Shown one piece after another: positions 35,401 through 47,940 of a stretch of DNA of 64,000 bases. A program made the position numbers and the translations under genes. Source of the stretch: Hymenolepis diminuta (taxonomy: Eukaryota; Platyhelminthes; Cestoda; Cyclophyllidea; Hymenolepididae); the NCBI GenBank assembly GCA_900708905.1, contig CAADRB010000001.1, positions 1,955,792 to 2,019,791 of the forward strand, read 5' to 3'. The notes beneath the pieces were generated by a model. The model ran no database searches. It was given only the letters and a program-made list of their open reading frames with translations, and was not told where the DNA came from. Position 1 is the stretch's first letter, and each line of letters opens with the position of its first letter.

Positions 35401-38400
35401 ATTAATCAAATGTGAAATTTAATCGGCGTCTAAAATTCATTAAAATTCATGATGTCAAAGTTTAACATGTGAAGATGTTTTATAGTACTTACTCTATGGG
35501 AAAGATATATATTCCATTGATGCAACTAAGCTCTGATACGATGTATCTGTCACAGGTGTTTTAATTCATTTATTATTAAAGAATAATTGTATCAAAATTT
35601 TCTCACCTCTTCCCGAATAATTTTATTTAGCTTCTACAGGACGGCTAAGTAAGTTTGGCTCTATCATTATGCCCTGTAATTGTTCTCTGTATAGAAATCC
35701 ACCATGTTTAATTTGATTGTCTTTTATGTCAAAGACGCCTTTGTCATTTTGAAGAGTTGATTTTTTTTAACCAGACTCCCCTTTTTTCCGATTTGGTCTG
35801 ATATATTTGTAGAGTTTTTTACGACTCCGGAATCCGGAACAGCATGACTGGCAATGAGATTGACATTTCTAATTTTGTCCCCAACCAGTTGTGATTGATT
35901 TATCTTTGCCTGTAGCTGTGATGTGAGTATAATTAATTCAGTGTTAGCCATTATTAAAAGGTGTTTTGAAGATGTTTTTATAGTTGCCTCTGTGAGTTTG
36001 CTTTTTTCTGATTTGATGATCTCCTAGCTTATACCCTCAGATATTTAAGTGACTTTGACTTAACACACAAAATTTGGTGATTTTTATTGTTCAAATTATC
36101 TAAATTTGCCTGGTCTCAGACGCATTGATCCTGTAAAAAAATTGTCTGAGTTTAGTTCGGCTGTAAATCAAACATTCTCTCTGAAATGGCTAATGGAACA
36201 TCAGATTTAAGAGGATGAATTTTTTGTCATTCTTAACCATTAGTATGTTCTATATAGTGATTGCAGAGGCAATGGTTGGTCAATTTGTAAGTATGTGAAT
36301 TCTAAGATAAATCAGGATCTTCCTACCGGCTATTAATATACAGCCATGTCTAGCAAATCAAAAACTTGGGGTCGGGTGGAAACCAAATAAACACGGCTAA
36401 ATATAAATGAGAGGAAATAAGGAGGGATGTAGGCTTGACGGACGAACATTAGGCACCGTTGCATAGAAATTGGAACAGGGCAGACGTACCAGCAAACATC
36501 TGCATCCTTAAACTCCTGGGGTCTCAAGCTGGTGCGGTTACATCCTTTCTAGGTGCAAAAAGCGCCTAAAATATCGTTTTTGGACCTTCCAATACTTCAT
36601 TAATATCGACCTGGAATTATTTGTATTGTCAGAAGTTTTAGTCTTATCTCCTTATACAGTTTTGCTCTATTTGGATAAACTATACAAATAAGATGAGAAA
36701 AAATGGACACTTTACTTCGTTTTTATTATTCCATTGCAACCAATGCATGAGCGCTACTGATATTACTATTACATATAAATTTATTTTAATCTCATTCAAA
36801 TAACTCGATTTTGTTTCACTAAAAGATTCCTATCAAATAGCTAAAAAGAACTGAGAAGTATTGTGTTAAGCAATTCCAAGATGTCCCTAAATGAATTTTG
36901 GTAATGTTGATCAAAGACAAGACCTTAGTTTTATTACTTCTAAATTATTGACTCGACGGAGTCCGCAGCGTATGTTTGGCTAGCTTTCAATCCACTCAAG
37001 GCATCTGATGACACCTTACGCACTTTTAGAAAAACATAAGACGAAATTGGTCAAGGCAATAAAACAAATAAACGTAATAACTATTAAGCTAGCTTTTATT
37101 CTCTATATACTCCTTCGGCCCCCATTATCAACTCAATTCGAGTCCGAAAACGACTGACTACACGCTTTGATGAGGTGATCTTTATTGATATCCTCCATTC
37201 CTCGGGCCATTGCTTGGGTCATTGCTTCTATCAGAGAGGTGGATTTGGTGTTATGGGGATGCTTATTAACTTCCATTTCAACCACGCCCTACCTCGCCCA
37301 CCCCACACGTAATAATCGAGAGGATTAAGGTCTATTGAGTAGTTAGGAGGCGGCCATAAGTTTGGTGTGATACGGTTGTGAAAATGCCATGCAATCTTCT
37401 CACAAACTCAAGTTTTATGAGCGAGCGGGTGATTGAGTCAGTAGAGCGTTGACGATGCTCGTGTTTTCCTTTTGATGGCCACTTCATCTCCATTGTTTTC
37501 ATTCAGCAGCTCCTTTCTAGCTTTGCAAAGGTAAGATGTGGCGACTTTGAGAAATCTTGCAATATCTAAATTCCTGCGTTTCGCCTTTAAAGGCACTATT
37601 ATAGCGTGTCTTTTCATTCAGTTAGTTATAGTATTATCTACTATGAGATCTTCTGGTATGAAAACTATATTAATTATTATTAGGTTAGTTTAAATTACAA
37701 AAATTATAAGTTTCCTCAGATATCTTACGCACTCTGTATATATTTTTTTTATTTCTCTTTTTATCTTCCTTTCACCACCTTTATCAGAACTCTATTTCCA
37801 ATGGTTCCTTTGTGGCTATTTGAATTCGCTTTTCATTTTTTTATGTATCTGAATTTGTGTGTATGACTACTTTCGAACCACTTTATTTAGCTACCCCTAG
37901 ACCTATGTGTAAATCTAATCTGATGTGAATCGAATGACTATAGTACTAAGGGAAGTCTTGATTGCTGGCTATTTCATGCTCATTTTAACCAGTATCTTCG
38001 TTTTGTTTTAGACAATGTCACAGAGGAGTGAGAAATAGTTCCTAGACCCTTTATTCATTAATTTAGAAAGTTAATTGGTCCCATTGTCCAAAAATATTTT
38101 GGCTCTGTCAAGTTCGTTTTTGTTGGAATTCACCTTGTTTAGGCTAGACTAATGTTGTTTAATCCTGGCAAGGCTTTGGAAGTCAGTTTAAATTTCACAT
38201 GAAGATCCCTTTAACCCTTCTTCAAGTAGTTAGGAATTACAATCTGGGTACACTAACGGTAGTTTTGCACATCCGAACGCGACCATGGAATATCAAGAGT
38301 CGATAATCCACTACACTATTTAGTGAAGCTTGTGAACTTCGCTCGGGCGTAGTGCAAGTTCTCTGCTAGGCTTCCTAACATGGAAGGAATGTTATGTACA

Positions 38401-41400
38401 GTTAAGCTTTTAATGTTTACATTATCATTATCGTTAAATTGTGACTAGTTTCGTAAGTTTTTAGATCCATGTTTTAATTAGCTTTCCCACGTAGATTTGA
38501 TTAGCTTTTGACGAGTTGGCTATCAATGGACAATTGTATCCCGCATGGCTTTGTGTATCTAAATTTGTTCAAACGACCTTGTTTATCCTCTCCAAGGCCT
38601 CCCCGTGATCATGCCTCGCTCTAAATCTCCCTTTTGTCTTTCAAGCCGCAATTTTTGTGAAATAAATAGGTTTTTATAATATCCTATAAGTATTGTCGAA
38701 CACCGAATGGGTAAAAAATTTCTGCACTATCAATTCAATCAGTAAACTAATTAGTCAAATAACCGTTTGTCCTCTTTAATTCAATTGTATTGGTGTCTTT
38801 TCGAAACCGACCATTTAGCCTAGTTCATTGGATCCATTCTACTATTTTACCAAAGTTTGTTCTGCGTCTTTAGCCGCTCCATATCTTCCTCGTAAGTTTG
38901 GCTCTATGCAAATTGAATGTTGTTTTTATCTTCATTTAAATAACTGATTTCATTTGCTCGTTTTTAGTGCTTTAAGATATTTCATATCATCATATAAATA
39001 TTTTCTCTTTGTTAATTGTGCTTAATTTTTACATGAAAATTACCATATGATTTGGTTCGCTTTATTGAATGTCGCTTTCTCCCTTATTCAATAAGCCAGA
39101 AAGGGGAAGGAGTATCATGGCTAGTTACACTCTCAAAAACTTTTTTAAATGAATATGCTGTGTTATTTTCCACGGAGATGGTCAAATAGGCAAAATCTAA
39201 ATCTGTTGATCTACTGTTGCAGTTGTGACAATAAAGTTTGAATATATTTAGATCAAATATGTGCCACACTTTCAAACAATTATTTACCTTTTTATAGTCA
39301 GTGTCTTTTCGAAACTGATTCTTTACTGTAATTCATTTTATTCATTTTTTTGCACTTAAGTGCGTTTAGCGTCTGTTTTAATCATCCTAAGCTTCTTGTG
39401 CAAGTCGAATTTTTTTGTCTTTTTCAAATGATCCCGTGTAGCACTAAAGAGTTATTTTATGCAATTTAAGTGGCCACTTTGTTGTGCTTTAAGCGCTGGT
39501 AAGAATGTATGAAATAGTTTATAGGCTCTTTATTGATTAAATCAGAAAACTGAATGTTCCTTAATTTCCCCAAAGGTGTGTAGGGCGATCTCAAACAAAT
39601 GTCTAGTTCAGCATGAATCTTGGAGCGATTAATACACTATTGTTTCTGTCGTTAATAATCTAATTTCTTCTTCCACTTCAGCTAAATAAATTCCCCAGTT
39701 TGTATGATTTGTCAATTTGGGAATCACACACAGTTTTTCTGCTCACGTAGTTTCTACTTTATTTCATGATTTTAATGCTTTACAATGCATTCAATATTTT
39801 CAAGACCAATACTTGATTCTCTTAAGTCTGTTGATTTTTTGCTATTGGTCACAATCACCTTCACACTACATTCGGCTAATCTAAAAATTAGCTCCATTAT
39901 GTTCGTGTAAGTCTATTTAACTTCCAAACAGGAAAATCATTTTATTTCTCCTTTAAGTAATAGGGGTAAAAAAGGAATACCATGCATAGTTGCTCTTTCA
40001 AGAAGAGCTTTAACTGAATTTCTATCCTATCACCCAGAGAAAAAGATGGTCTTACAGGTCAATTCAAGGTCTCTATATCCAGTTTAGTAGAAATGGGACG
40101 TAAGTTTAACTAGCTGTAAATAAAACAAAATGTATTCTGCTTTCAAACGGCTATTTGTTCCTTTCTGTTCATCCTTTTGTAAGTAAATTTGCCTAAATAC
40201 TTCATTACCACTTTATTCAGGTCTACAAAGACTTTCACGTAAGTCTAACCTGCTGTAATTGATTTCGTTTTGTCCTCTTTAAATAGCCTTATAATTCTAA
40301 GGGTAGTTATGGTTATTAGATATCTCAGTTTAACTTTGATTAAAGGATTTTGCGATGTCGCCTATGGCTTTGTTTTTGTACTTAAAGTCAGTCAAGCTTA
40401 GAGATTAGTAATAGTTTCCTGGTTCTTTACTATTTAATACCGTAGAAAGCGAAGTCAAAGTATATCGTTATTAAGGCACATCAGATAGTAAGGGCAAGTA
40501 AATTTGAAACGATCTAAAGAATATAAGATGTGTATGTTGGGCTATGTCAAGAATGGATGGGATCGTGTTTCGGAAGTCTCTTCATAACAGAAAATCAGAT
40601 GATAATCTTAAAAGCACATTTTGTCAATGCAAAAATATTGATTCCCTGGAATTAGTTACATACCGATTAGTGTGATTAATTGTCTCTTTGCCTTGTTGTT
40701 TTCGCGATTTTAATTGTGCCCTTTGGGAAATTATTCAAATTAATCAGATTTAGCCATTGAATGCAACGTTGCTTGTAACTCAGGTTAACTTTCGCAGGTC
40801 CACTTTTATGATTAGATCTTGTTTTTTTTTCCTATGAAATTCTCTATTTCGCTTCATTTCTTTGCAAATAGTTTATAATTGATAGGAAGAAAAATAGAAT
40901 ATTTTCGATGCTCAGATCAGAATTCCTTCTCAGATCCTTTTATTCACTATCCTTAAATGTTTGTAACTGGGACTGAAGTCTCTTCGTTATTAAATTACTA
41001 ATTGAATCGGCAGCCAATCAATCCCCCGTATCTACTTAGTCATTGGTAAATATAAAGGACAAAAGAGAAACCTTCATTAAGCCACTGATCTTTTCCCTTA
41101 TTCTTCTTTGGTCTGAGCAATTATACCCACAGTACATCCCAGTGGACAGCCTAGAATACATAATGGGCTACCCACTGTTATATCAGTTATGACGCAGCTT
41201 TGTGTTATTCATTCATTACCTGGCTGGTTTTTCCTTTAGTTTGTTAACAGGCAGAGAGCCTAGAAAAAGGTACTCGTTTTTACTTAACTCATTTGTATGA
41301 CTTTTATTGATTATCTGTTGCATACTAATGATTTCTGGAAAGTGAGGTAGATGGAACAAATTACAAAGTGTATGCTTTTTTAGTCACGTGGACAGCCTAT

Positions 41401-44400
41401 TTCTTTGCATAGTTATTCTTGTGCAGTGTCCCGTGCCTAATTTGTTATAGAAATGCACCTTGAGTGTTCCTTTAAATACCTCATACAATGACCTTTTCCC
41501 TCCGGATTTTCAATGTTCGATTATGGTAGCACTTCTTGATTCCCTCTAATGTATTATTCATTTATTATTTAGCGCTGTTGGGACTTAATAGGTGACCATT
41601 TGTTCGTGTGGTTGTTTAAGGTGGAAGAGTTCAATGGGTGGTCACTTGATAACCGCTCGTAGTTTCATCTCAGTGATTTCAAGCTTGAATCAAACGTACA
41701 AATTTCATAATAAAGAGGATAATTCTCAGGGTTTATGGAATTTGGAAACAATGACAGTTGTCCGTTTAAGAAGGGATATTCACCTTTACGGTGATCTTTC
41801 CGCTAATGTTGCAGTGTCATTTTCTGTCGTGTGAATACTCAAATACAGTTGGCTTTGCTTTGAAGGTAATCGGGTAACAGTAGCACTAGATGCTTGTTTT
41901 CAAAGGCGAATGTTGTATTTTTTTAATCTGGCATTTTATCGGCTTGATAGTAAGATGTGTGAACCCAAATTGATCACTTAAAGTATTAGGTTATTCTCGA
42001 TGCTCCCATCTTAAGGGTTACAGAGCTGTAAGTTGGATAAAGCTTAGATTTGCAATCAGTACCAAAGTTTGCACTGTTTTCGTGGTCGTGTTTTGCAGTT
42101 ATGTTTTTTTCGGAGTTTTATTGTATAATTTCAGGTGGGCTTGTCGAGAGTTTGTAATTAGGTGCCCGGAGTGATTACTTTAGTTTCTTCGTATGTCCTT
42201 TATTTCTGTTTTTCTATTTTGTGATTCGCATGACCTCTTATTATCATATCTCTGGACAAGCTCATTATTTAATAACAGTATCCCACTATTTCTCTTGCTC
42301 TTGATCTGTTGATTAAGATAATCCCAGAACTAGTTTATTTTGGACTTTACTAGTTCCGTTTTTTTAAGAATTATGAATGATCATATGACGGCCGTAGCAC
42401 TAGAATGTATTTATTTATGAAACTATATAAGTATATTTTCGATTGATTGCATAGTGAATACGTTTTGATCCTCTAAGCTCTTCTACATTGCGTATGATGC
42501 TTAGAGGCCCTTTTTCCCCATTTCCCTCTTTTTTTCTCCTGTCAGCGCGTTTTGACTGTTTTATTCATTTGATTCTCATCAATTTTCTCCATTTCTCGCT
42601 AAATAGCTATTTTAATGTTTTCTTAAGAGAAAAGAGATTAAGTGTATTCAATTGCTGTAATTTTCCCTGAACAGTGTCTGAAATAGGAATACATTATTAC
42701 GGCGCCGAGTGTTGCTAGACGGTATGATAATGAATAATGACAGCAAAAGCCTACTGCTTCCTCATTACTAATTAATGGTCCTATATGTTGGCAATAATGG
42801 CATATTATATCTGAATGGTCGACAATAACACTGGTCTAAAAGTAGCTTAGAGTTCCCAGAAATGTGACTAGATTCATTTTATCGTTGGTTAAGTAGACTT
42901 TCAAAAAGAAGAAAACGGCTTAATGGCGCAAAAAGATTGTTCATATGACTTTTCTGTCCTCAACTTTCATCAAGTTAATGTTACAGTAAGACAAAGTGTT
43001 TTCTACCCGGCTGTGTTCACTCAAAACCAGTTCAATCTGTAAATTAAATCAAAATTAGACATATTAATTGCGATTCCGTGACCTTCTTGACGCACTCTGA
43101 TCTTTACTAATCTGGAGTGGATTTTTATCTGTTCGTATATCAGATGGTTTGAATGTTTTCTAACTTTCTGGTATGCATATACTTTGTTCACTATTTAAAT
43201 TTATGATAGAGTAAATGTTCTTGACTTTTCTTCCACCAGGTTTTGATCAGACTTGTCCCTACTGCAAGCGCTTGGTTCCAGGTGATGACTTTGAACTTCA
43301 CTTCACTATGTGTTTAACTCGTCCCCGTGTTACTTACAATGGTAAGTAATGTCAAATGCATTTAAATATTATTTCCTATGGTTTTTTTCACGAAAAGTGT
43401 AAGAATTGGGGTAAAATAAAAAATAAAGTCAGGCCTTCGAAAGTTTTTATTTTGAGTTTATTATTTTGTTCAATTTTGAGTTAATTGGCTCAATTCAGTT
43501 TTAATATTATTTCTTAAGACTCTAAGATCTTAGGAAACCTAATTTATACGCCCAATAGATATCGCTAGGTTATCATATTAATTTTTGGACTGATACCAGT
43601 TTTTAAGAATAAATGTCCAACTGTCAGGAGCGGTGTGTCCTCGCATATTGTTAATGACCGATGGTCTAGGCTACAAAGTGCGTTAGAAGTTCTCTCATAA
43701 CCTATGTAACCAAACAGAAGCACACACTGCATGTAGAGTGGACCAATGAGGAAGCGGAACTGTGAGCTTAGTGTGGTCGTTAGTTAGATCAGGCTATATT
43801 GCCAGCTTTTGCTCTTGGTGGAGGTTTGTAGTTACGAGGTGAGACTTCTGCTACTTCTCACCATTTGCCATCTTCGTGCTTTTCAGTCCTTAATTTCATC
43901 TTTCACATATATTTCATATTTACCTTATCTACATGATGCGCCTTAATAAAGGTCTATTTGGATTTCATTGAGAATTGCCCATTCCAAGACGAAGTAATGA
44001 CTCTGCGGCTTTGGCCCTTGTTTGTTGGCTTTCTATCATATGGCAAACGTCAAGTCTGGGGATTTGACTCCTGGGCTCTAGTGTGTTTTAATATCTGCAA
44101 TGTTCACTGACCATTGGCCATTTGAATAAACGGAGTGATCAGCCGTACCACCTGTAAGAGCTAGTTCATAGTGTGTAAGTAGAGCAAACTAGATAGCAGA
44201 ATACACGAGTTCACTCACGTATTTTTAGTCGTAAGGTGAAAACGAAAAGTTTTGGTCAAATGTTTTTTTATGTCCACAGAGGATACCCTACAAAGTGACA
44301 AAGGCGAGTGTTCTATTTGCTTGGAGGATATGAAGGCTGGTGATAAGATTGCTCGACTTCCTTGCCTGTGTATTTACCATAAACAGTAAGTCGCTGTCTT

Positions 44401-44531
44401 GATTCCTTTCTGTTTTCTTGAAACCATTCGATATGATCGTAACCCCCTATGCTTATTTTTCTTCATCATGTAGTTGTATTGACGACTGGTTCAAGAGGAA
44501 ACAGACGTGTCCTGAACACCCAGGGGACTAG
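29406..44531 (+). CDS. ZNRF1/ZNRF2-like RING E3 ubiquitin ligase
   Basis: Exons 29406-30051, 43240-43341, 44280-44385 and 44474-44531 join in phase to give 303 residues. Start: the ATG at 29406 gives MGLRIS, a good N-myristoylation context (Gly2, Ser6) as in ZNRF proteins, so it is preferred to the in-frame ATG at 29373. The first 215 residues are Ser/Arg/His-rich and probably disordered. A zinc finger follows (CPYCKRLV...FELHFTMC), then TRPRVTYN. The atypical RING closes the protein: CSICLEDMKAGDKIARLPC, CIYHKHCIDDWF, CPEHPGD-stop. The block RLPCLCIYHK and the ending CPEHP are distinctive of ZNRF1/2, which act at endosomal, lysosomal and plasma membranes. The family is usually about 230-240 residues; the extra length is in the N-terminal region. 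Confidence 0.92.
34383..34505 (+). repeat. Tandem duplication, period 64
   Basis: ACTTGTTCACAAGCAT starts at 34383 and again at 34447. Both copies continue through TTCTGTAAGCGAA to TGCTGTCACATGTTATCCT with only a few differences. Confidence 0.9.
36986..37738 (-). mobile_element. Internally deleted mariner-type transposon (copy 1)
   Basis: Read on the minus strand. The right end carries a terminal repeat (TACAGAGTGCGTAAGATATC) next to TA. An N-terminal helix-turn-helix-like stretch (about 37450-37625: RNLDIARFLKVATSYL) is followed directly by the C-terminal part of a DDE transposase (SIDLNPLDYYVWG, KSTSLIEAMTQAMARG), so the middle, with the first two catalytic acidic residues, is missing. The frame is also broken just after YYVWG. 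The left end (about 36990-37015) matches the 3' terminal repeat of copy 2 in diverged form. About 750 bp in all, against roughly 1.3 kb for a full mariner. It cannot encode an active transposase. Confidence 0.75.
43640..43960. repeat. Dispersed repeat, family 2 copy
   Basis: GCGTTAGAAGTTCTCTCA, AGAAGCACAC and TTAGATCAGG landmarks recur in the same order at about 45990-46270. It lies in the second intron of the ZNRF-like gene. Confidence 0.4.
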
Positions 44532-45989
44532 GTGACCTCGATGTTGATATGTTGACCTTGAATCGTCTTATTCCGCGTCCTCAAATTCTCTCCCTTCATT
44601 CTAACTTTTCCTTTTTTACCTTTTATCCAAAAGGCAGACAAGTATAAACGTATACACAAATACGAAACCCGCGTTTACACACCTAACAGACCTCAGACTT
44701 CAATCTTTAAAACTGCCCCTCCCTCCTCTCAGTATAACGCTTGTGTGAATGTGTTTACGTTGATGGGGGTGAACTATTGGTGATCTCTGTTGCGCTTTCC
44801 CTTGCATTATATTCGATCCTTGAACTGACTAGACCCTCATTGAAAGAAGGTATGAGAACTTTTCATCCCTCTTCTTTTCCTCTCCCGTTGAGTTTCAGAC
44901 TGCGTATATGTGTGCGTGTGTGTGACTGGGCCCTCTGATTAGAGGCTCTCTTTTTAATTGAATTGATAATACAACTCAGTTTCATTCACTGCTAGTGATC
45001 CTTTAATAGATGTTTACCTGTGGTGTTCGGAAAATTCCGGGACTGAGTTGATCTTGGGGACCTGTGTTTAACACATTTGGTTATGGTTAACTATGTGTGG
45101 TGAGATGTTGAACCGCTGGTGTTAGCTTATTTATTGGGGGAAAATATATCACAAGTTATATAGATCCTCTAAAAATTAGAGGAGATTCGGTCCGGTGTTT
45201 TCAGAAAATGAAATCTCGAAAGTGAATACTTCTCCTTTATCCAATATTTTTTAGCGTCAAGGGGAAAATATGTCAACGAGCCACCTTAAAAAATAGAGGA
45301 TTGGAGATTTCTGAGTATTTGAAAAGAACGAAATTGCTAAGTCATTCGGCACTGGATTTAACGGCACTGGAGGATATGATATTATCAATTTGTCATAAAA
45401 CGACGTTGACCAACCTTGGATATTAAATAATTTCCGTATCTTGACAACTACACGTGTCTCAATATCAAGATAGAAGATGGAAAATGGGAATGTATTATTT
45501 ATAAAAGATATGATTTGGACTTGGAAGATCTTGGTTCTGTAACCAAATATTTGAATATGGCTCTAACCTTAGTTTTAACTCTCATGGCTTGAGATATTTG
45601 AGAGTCATCCTTAGGTCGGAGTTGAGATTTGAGGGTAATGTGGTGACATCGGTACTTTATAGTGGTTTGTATCTGTTTTTTCATTTTCTATTCACGCATT
45701 CCTATTCCTTTCAAAACGACAAGGTTTAAGACGCCTATTGATAGGACGCAGGATAGCCTAGCTAATCTGCGGGTATGCGGGTTTCCTAATCCAAATTGAA
45801 GCTGATAGCAGCATGATAGACAAAGATATTTCTCAAGTACTTGTTGGTCGAAGGTTCCTCCTTGGTCGTGTATTTTTCACTAATCGTCAACCCAACTCCC
45901 TAATTCTATACTATCAAGTTATTTGTTGATAAAGGGTTAGTTGGCTGGATTTCCCATCGTGTCGTCGCCATCATTCGTAATCAATCTGG

Positions 45990-46270
45990 TATAGGCATCA
46001 AGCACGTTAGAAGTAAGCTCTCAAAATCGCTGGGCCAAAGGGGAAGCACACCCCTGCAGGCAAAGTGGGCTAATTAGCCAAACATGGGAGGAATTTTGTC
46101 ATTGGCTAGATCAGAGCATTTAATCAGCTTCATACCGCTCGCTTGGAGTAGAGTATTGTCGTCATGCTAACGAAATGCGCACTTCCTCTCGTCCGTTATG
46201 TTTCTTTTTTCCTTATTTATCTTTCTCGCATCTTATAGATGCTTTCTTCATATTACTTGCCTTAACTATA
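45990..46270. repeat. Dispersed repeat, family 2 copy
   Basis: This is the partner of 43640-43960, with ACGTTAGAAGTAAGCTCTCA, GAAGCACACCC and GCTAGATCAGAG as the matching landmarks. Confidence 0.4.
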
Positions 46271-47389
46271 TGTTATAAAGACCTGCTTAGACCGCACTTC
46301 CTACACTAGTCCTCTATTTTATTAATACGGATCTGGACGGTTCGCTTGACCCGTGACGGTTACTGGAGGTAGGTGTCATGGGATATAAGGACCAACTTCC
46401 ACAAAGATATTTCATCCACATGCTCTTCTTTTCATGTTAATTATAGGTATATGGGTTCGAAACTGTGTTCATCTTATTGTCAGTTAAGCAAAATAAATCG
46501 TGCAACAAGAATTTTACTGAAATTTGTAGTGTAGTCTAAGTCCACTGGGGGAAGTGTTTTCCAGCAATAATTTTTTGGGAATTAACAAATTGGAATTAAG
46601 ATTTTCCCTATGAATCAGCACTGACCAAAGTGGTTAGTCATTCCACTGGTTGGAAATCAGTGATTTCGGACCTTCGACGAGTCGTAAATGCATTGCACAA
46701 GTCAGCGTACTTTGCTTTATCGAATACTGATATGTACGTGTAAAATCTGAATATATTATTCTCATTCTTTTAAAAATGCGTTAGCACCAATTGATGGAAT
46801 TTACTGAAAATTCAGATAGGACGGGGGGTTACACAATAAGAGTGTTTTGATTATCCAGCGCATAATAATAACATATTGGGATGAAATATGTCATGATATA
46901 AAAGGAGATCTATAAGCTAAAGCGGATCCGATAGTTTGTGAATGTTTGATAAAAACAACTTGCCGAATGTTTTGCAATTATGTAAAAAAATTTCTCCACT
47001 TCTAAAAAATTTCATTATTAAATATAAAAATATGACCTTAGATGTGTACATAAGCAGTAACGTTTTTTTCGTTTTCAGTTTCATTAACTAGGGCCTTTCA
47101 TCTCTACTGAGCACAACAACTAAATTACCTGACTCGTCATGAATGTATTGTCAAAAATAGATGAATTTTATAAAGTATTTGCCATGGCATCCCGTCAATT
47201 TAATCAAGATCGCACTTGTCGCTTTTTATATTGGTCGAATTTACATAATCTATCCATGATTTGAAAATGCTAGGCGTTTAGAAGTTCAAATTGATAGGTA
47301 TAATGGTTTTCGATGCACTCATTTCATGCAAATAGATAATTAAATAGTTGTAATTTAGAATTTTAGCCGTGATTGAACTGAAACACTCG

Positions 47390-47660
47390 ATGGTATTATG
47401 TAGCACGACTAGCCAGCTCAGTCAATCGATATGGGCTGATATCCCAGAAACACTGAGAATGTTGCGAAGTCTCAACCTATGTGTATATACTACATGTTTC
47501 TACATAAAGTACACATCCCTTCCACATATTTGTACTCACAGGTCTCTCCGACTTCCCCAGCTTTCTTTCCATTCTCAGTAAAGTTCCCGACCAATAGTCT
47601 TTCTATTCTCCACATTGCTGTGTGGTGAGGATTGAAGGAAGTTAGAAGAATGATGGTTCT
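47390..47660. repeat. Dispersed repeat, family 1 copy
   Basis: This is the partner of about 15530-15790. GCCAGCTCAGTCA and later TTCTCCACATTGCTGTGTGG, GAGGATTGAAGGAAG match in order. Confidence 0.4.
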
Positions 47661-47739
47661 GCTAGGCTCTTTAGTCATTAAGTTAATAAGTTCTCTGTCC
47701 TTCCTTAACTGCTTAACTTTCTCCTTAATGATTTGTATT

Positions 47740-47940
47740 TGTTCTCGTAGAACTGTTTTGAGCAGGCCTCTAATGTCGAAATGAACTTCAGCAAACTCTG
47801 CTATGTCAAGATCATGTTACCTCTTATCATCTACTAGTACCTTGACTGTTAGAAGAAAATTATATCACCCTAATAATCATCTAGTTAATAAGTTCTGGAC
47901 TCTGCGAACACGAATTCACACAGAAAATAAGGGACAGGTC
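47740..47940. repeat. Dispersed repeat, family 3 copy
   Basis: CTCTGCTATGTCAAGATC and, further on, TTAATAAGTTCTGGA recur as CTCTGCTAAGTTAAGATC and TTAATAAGTTCTGAA at about 56440-56660. Confidence 0.45.

Larger units (their letters stand above)
30052..43239. other. 13.2-kb first intron of the ZNRF-like gene
   Basis: A GT donor at 30052 and an AG acceptor at 43238-43239 join in phase 1. The intron holds a 64-bp tandem duplication (34383-34505) and a deleted mariner (about 36986-37738). Short open frames on both strands (for example 31956-32168, 41592-41834, 42488-42670) are Phe/Ser/Leu-rich translations of T-rich DNA and show no motif. Confidence 0.75.

Noticed and set aside
47369..47678. Overlapping 60-70-codon frames on both strands
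   Set aside because: They fall in dispersed repeat family 1 and show no protein motif.
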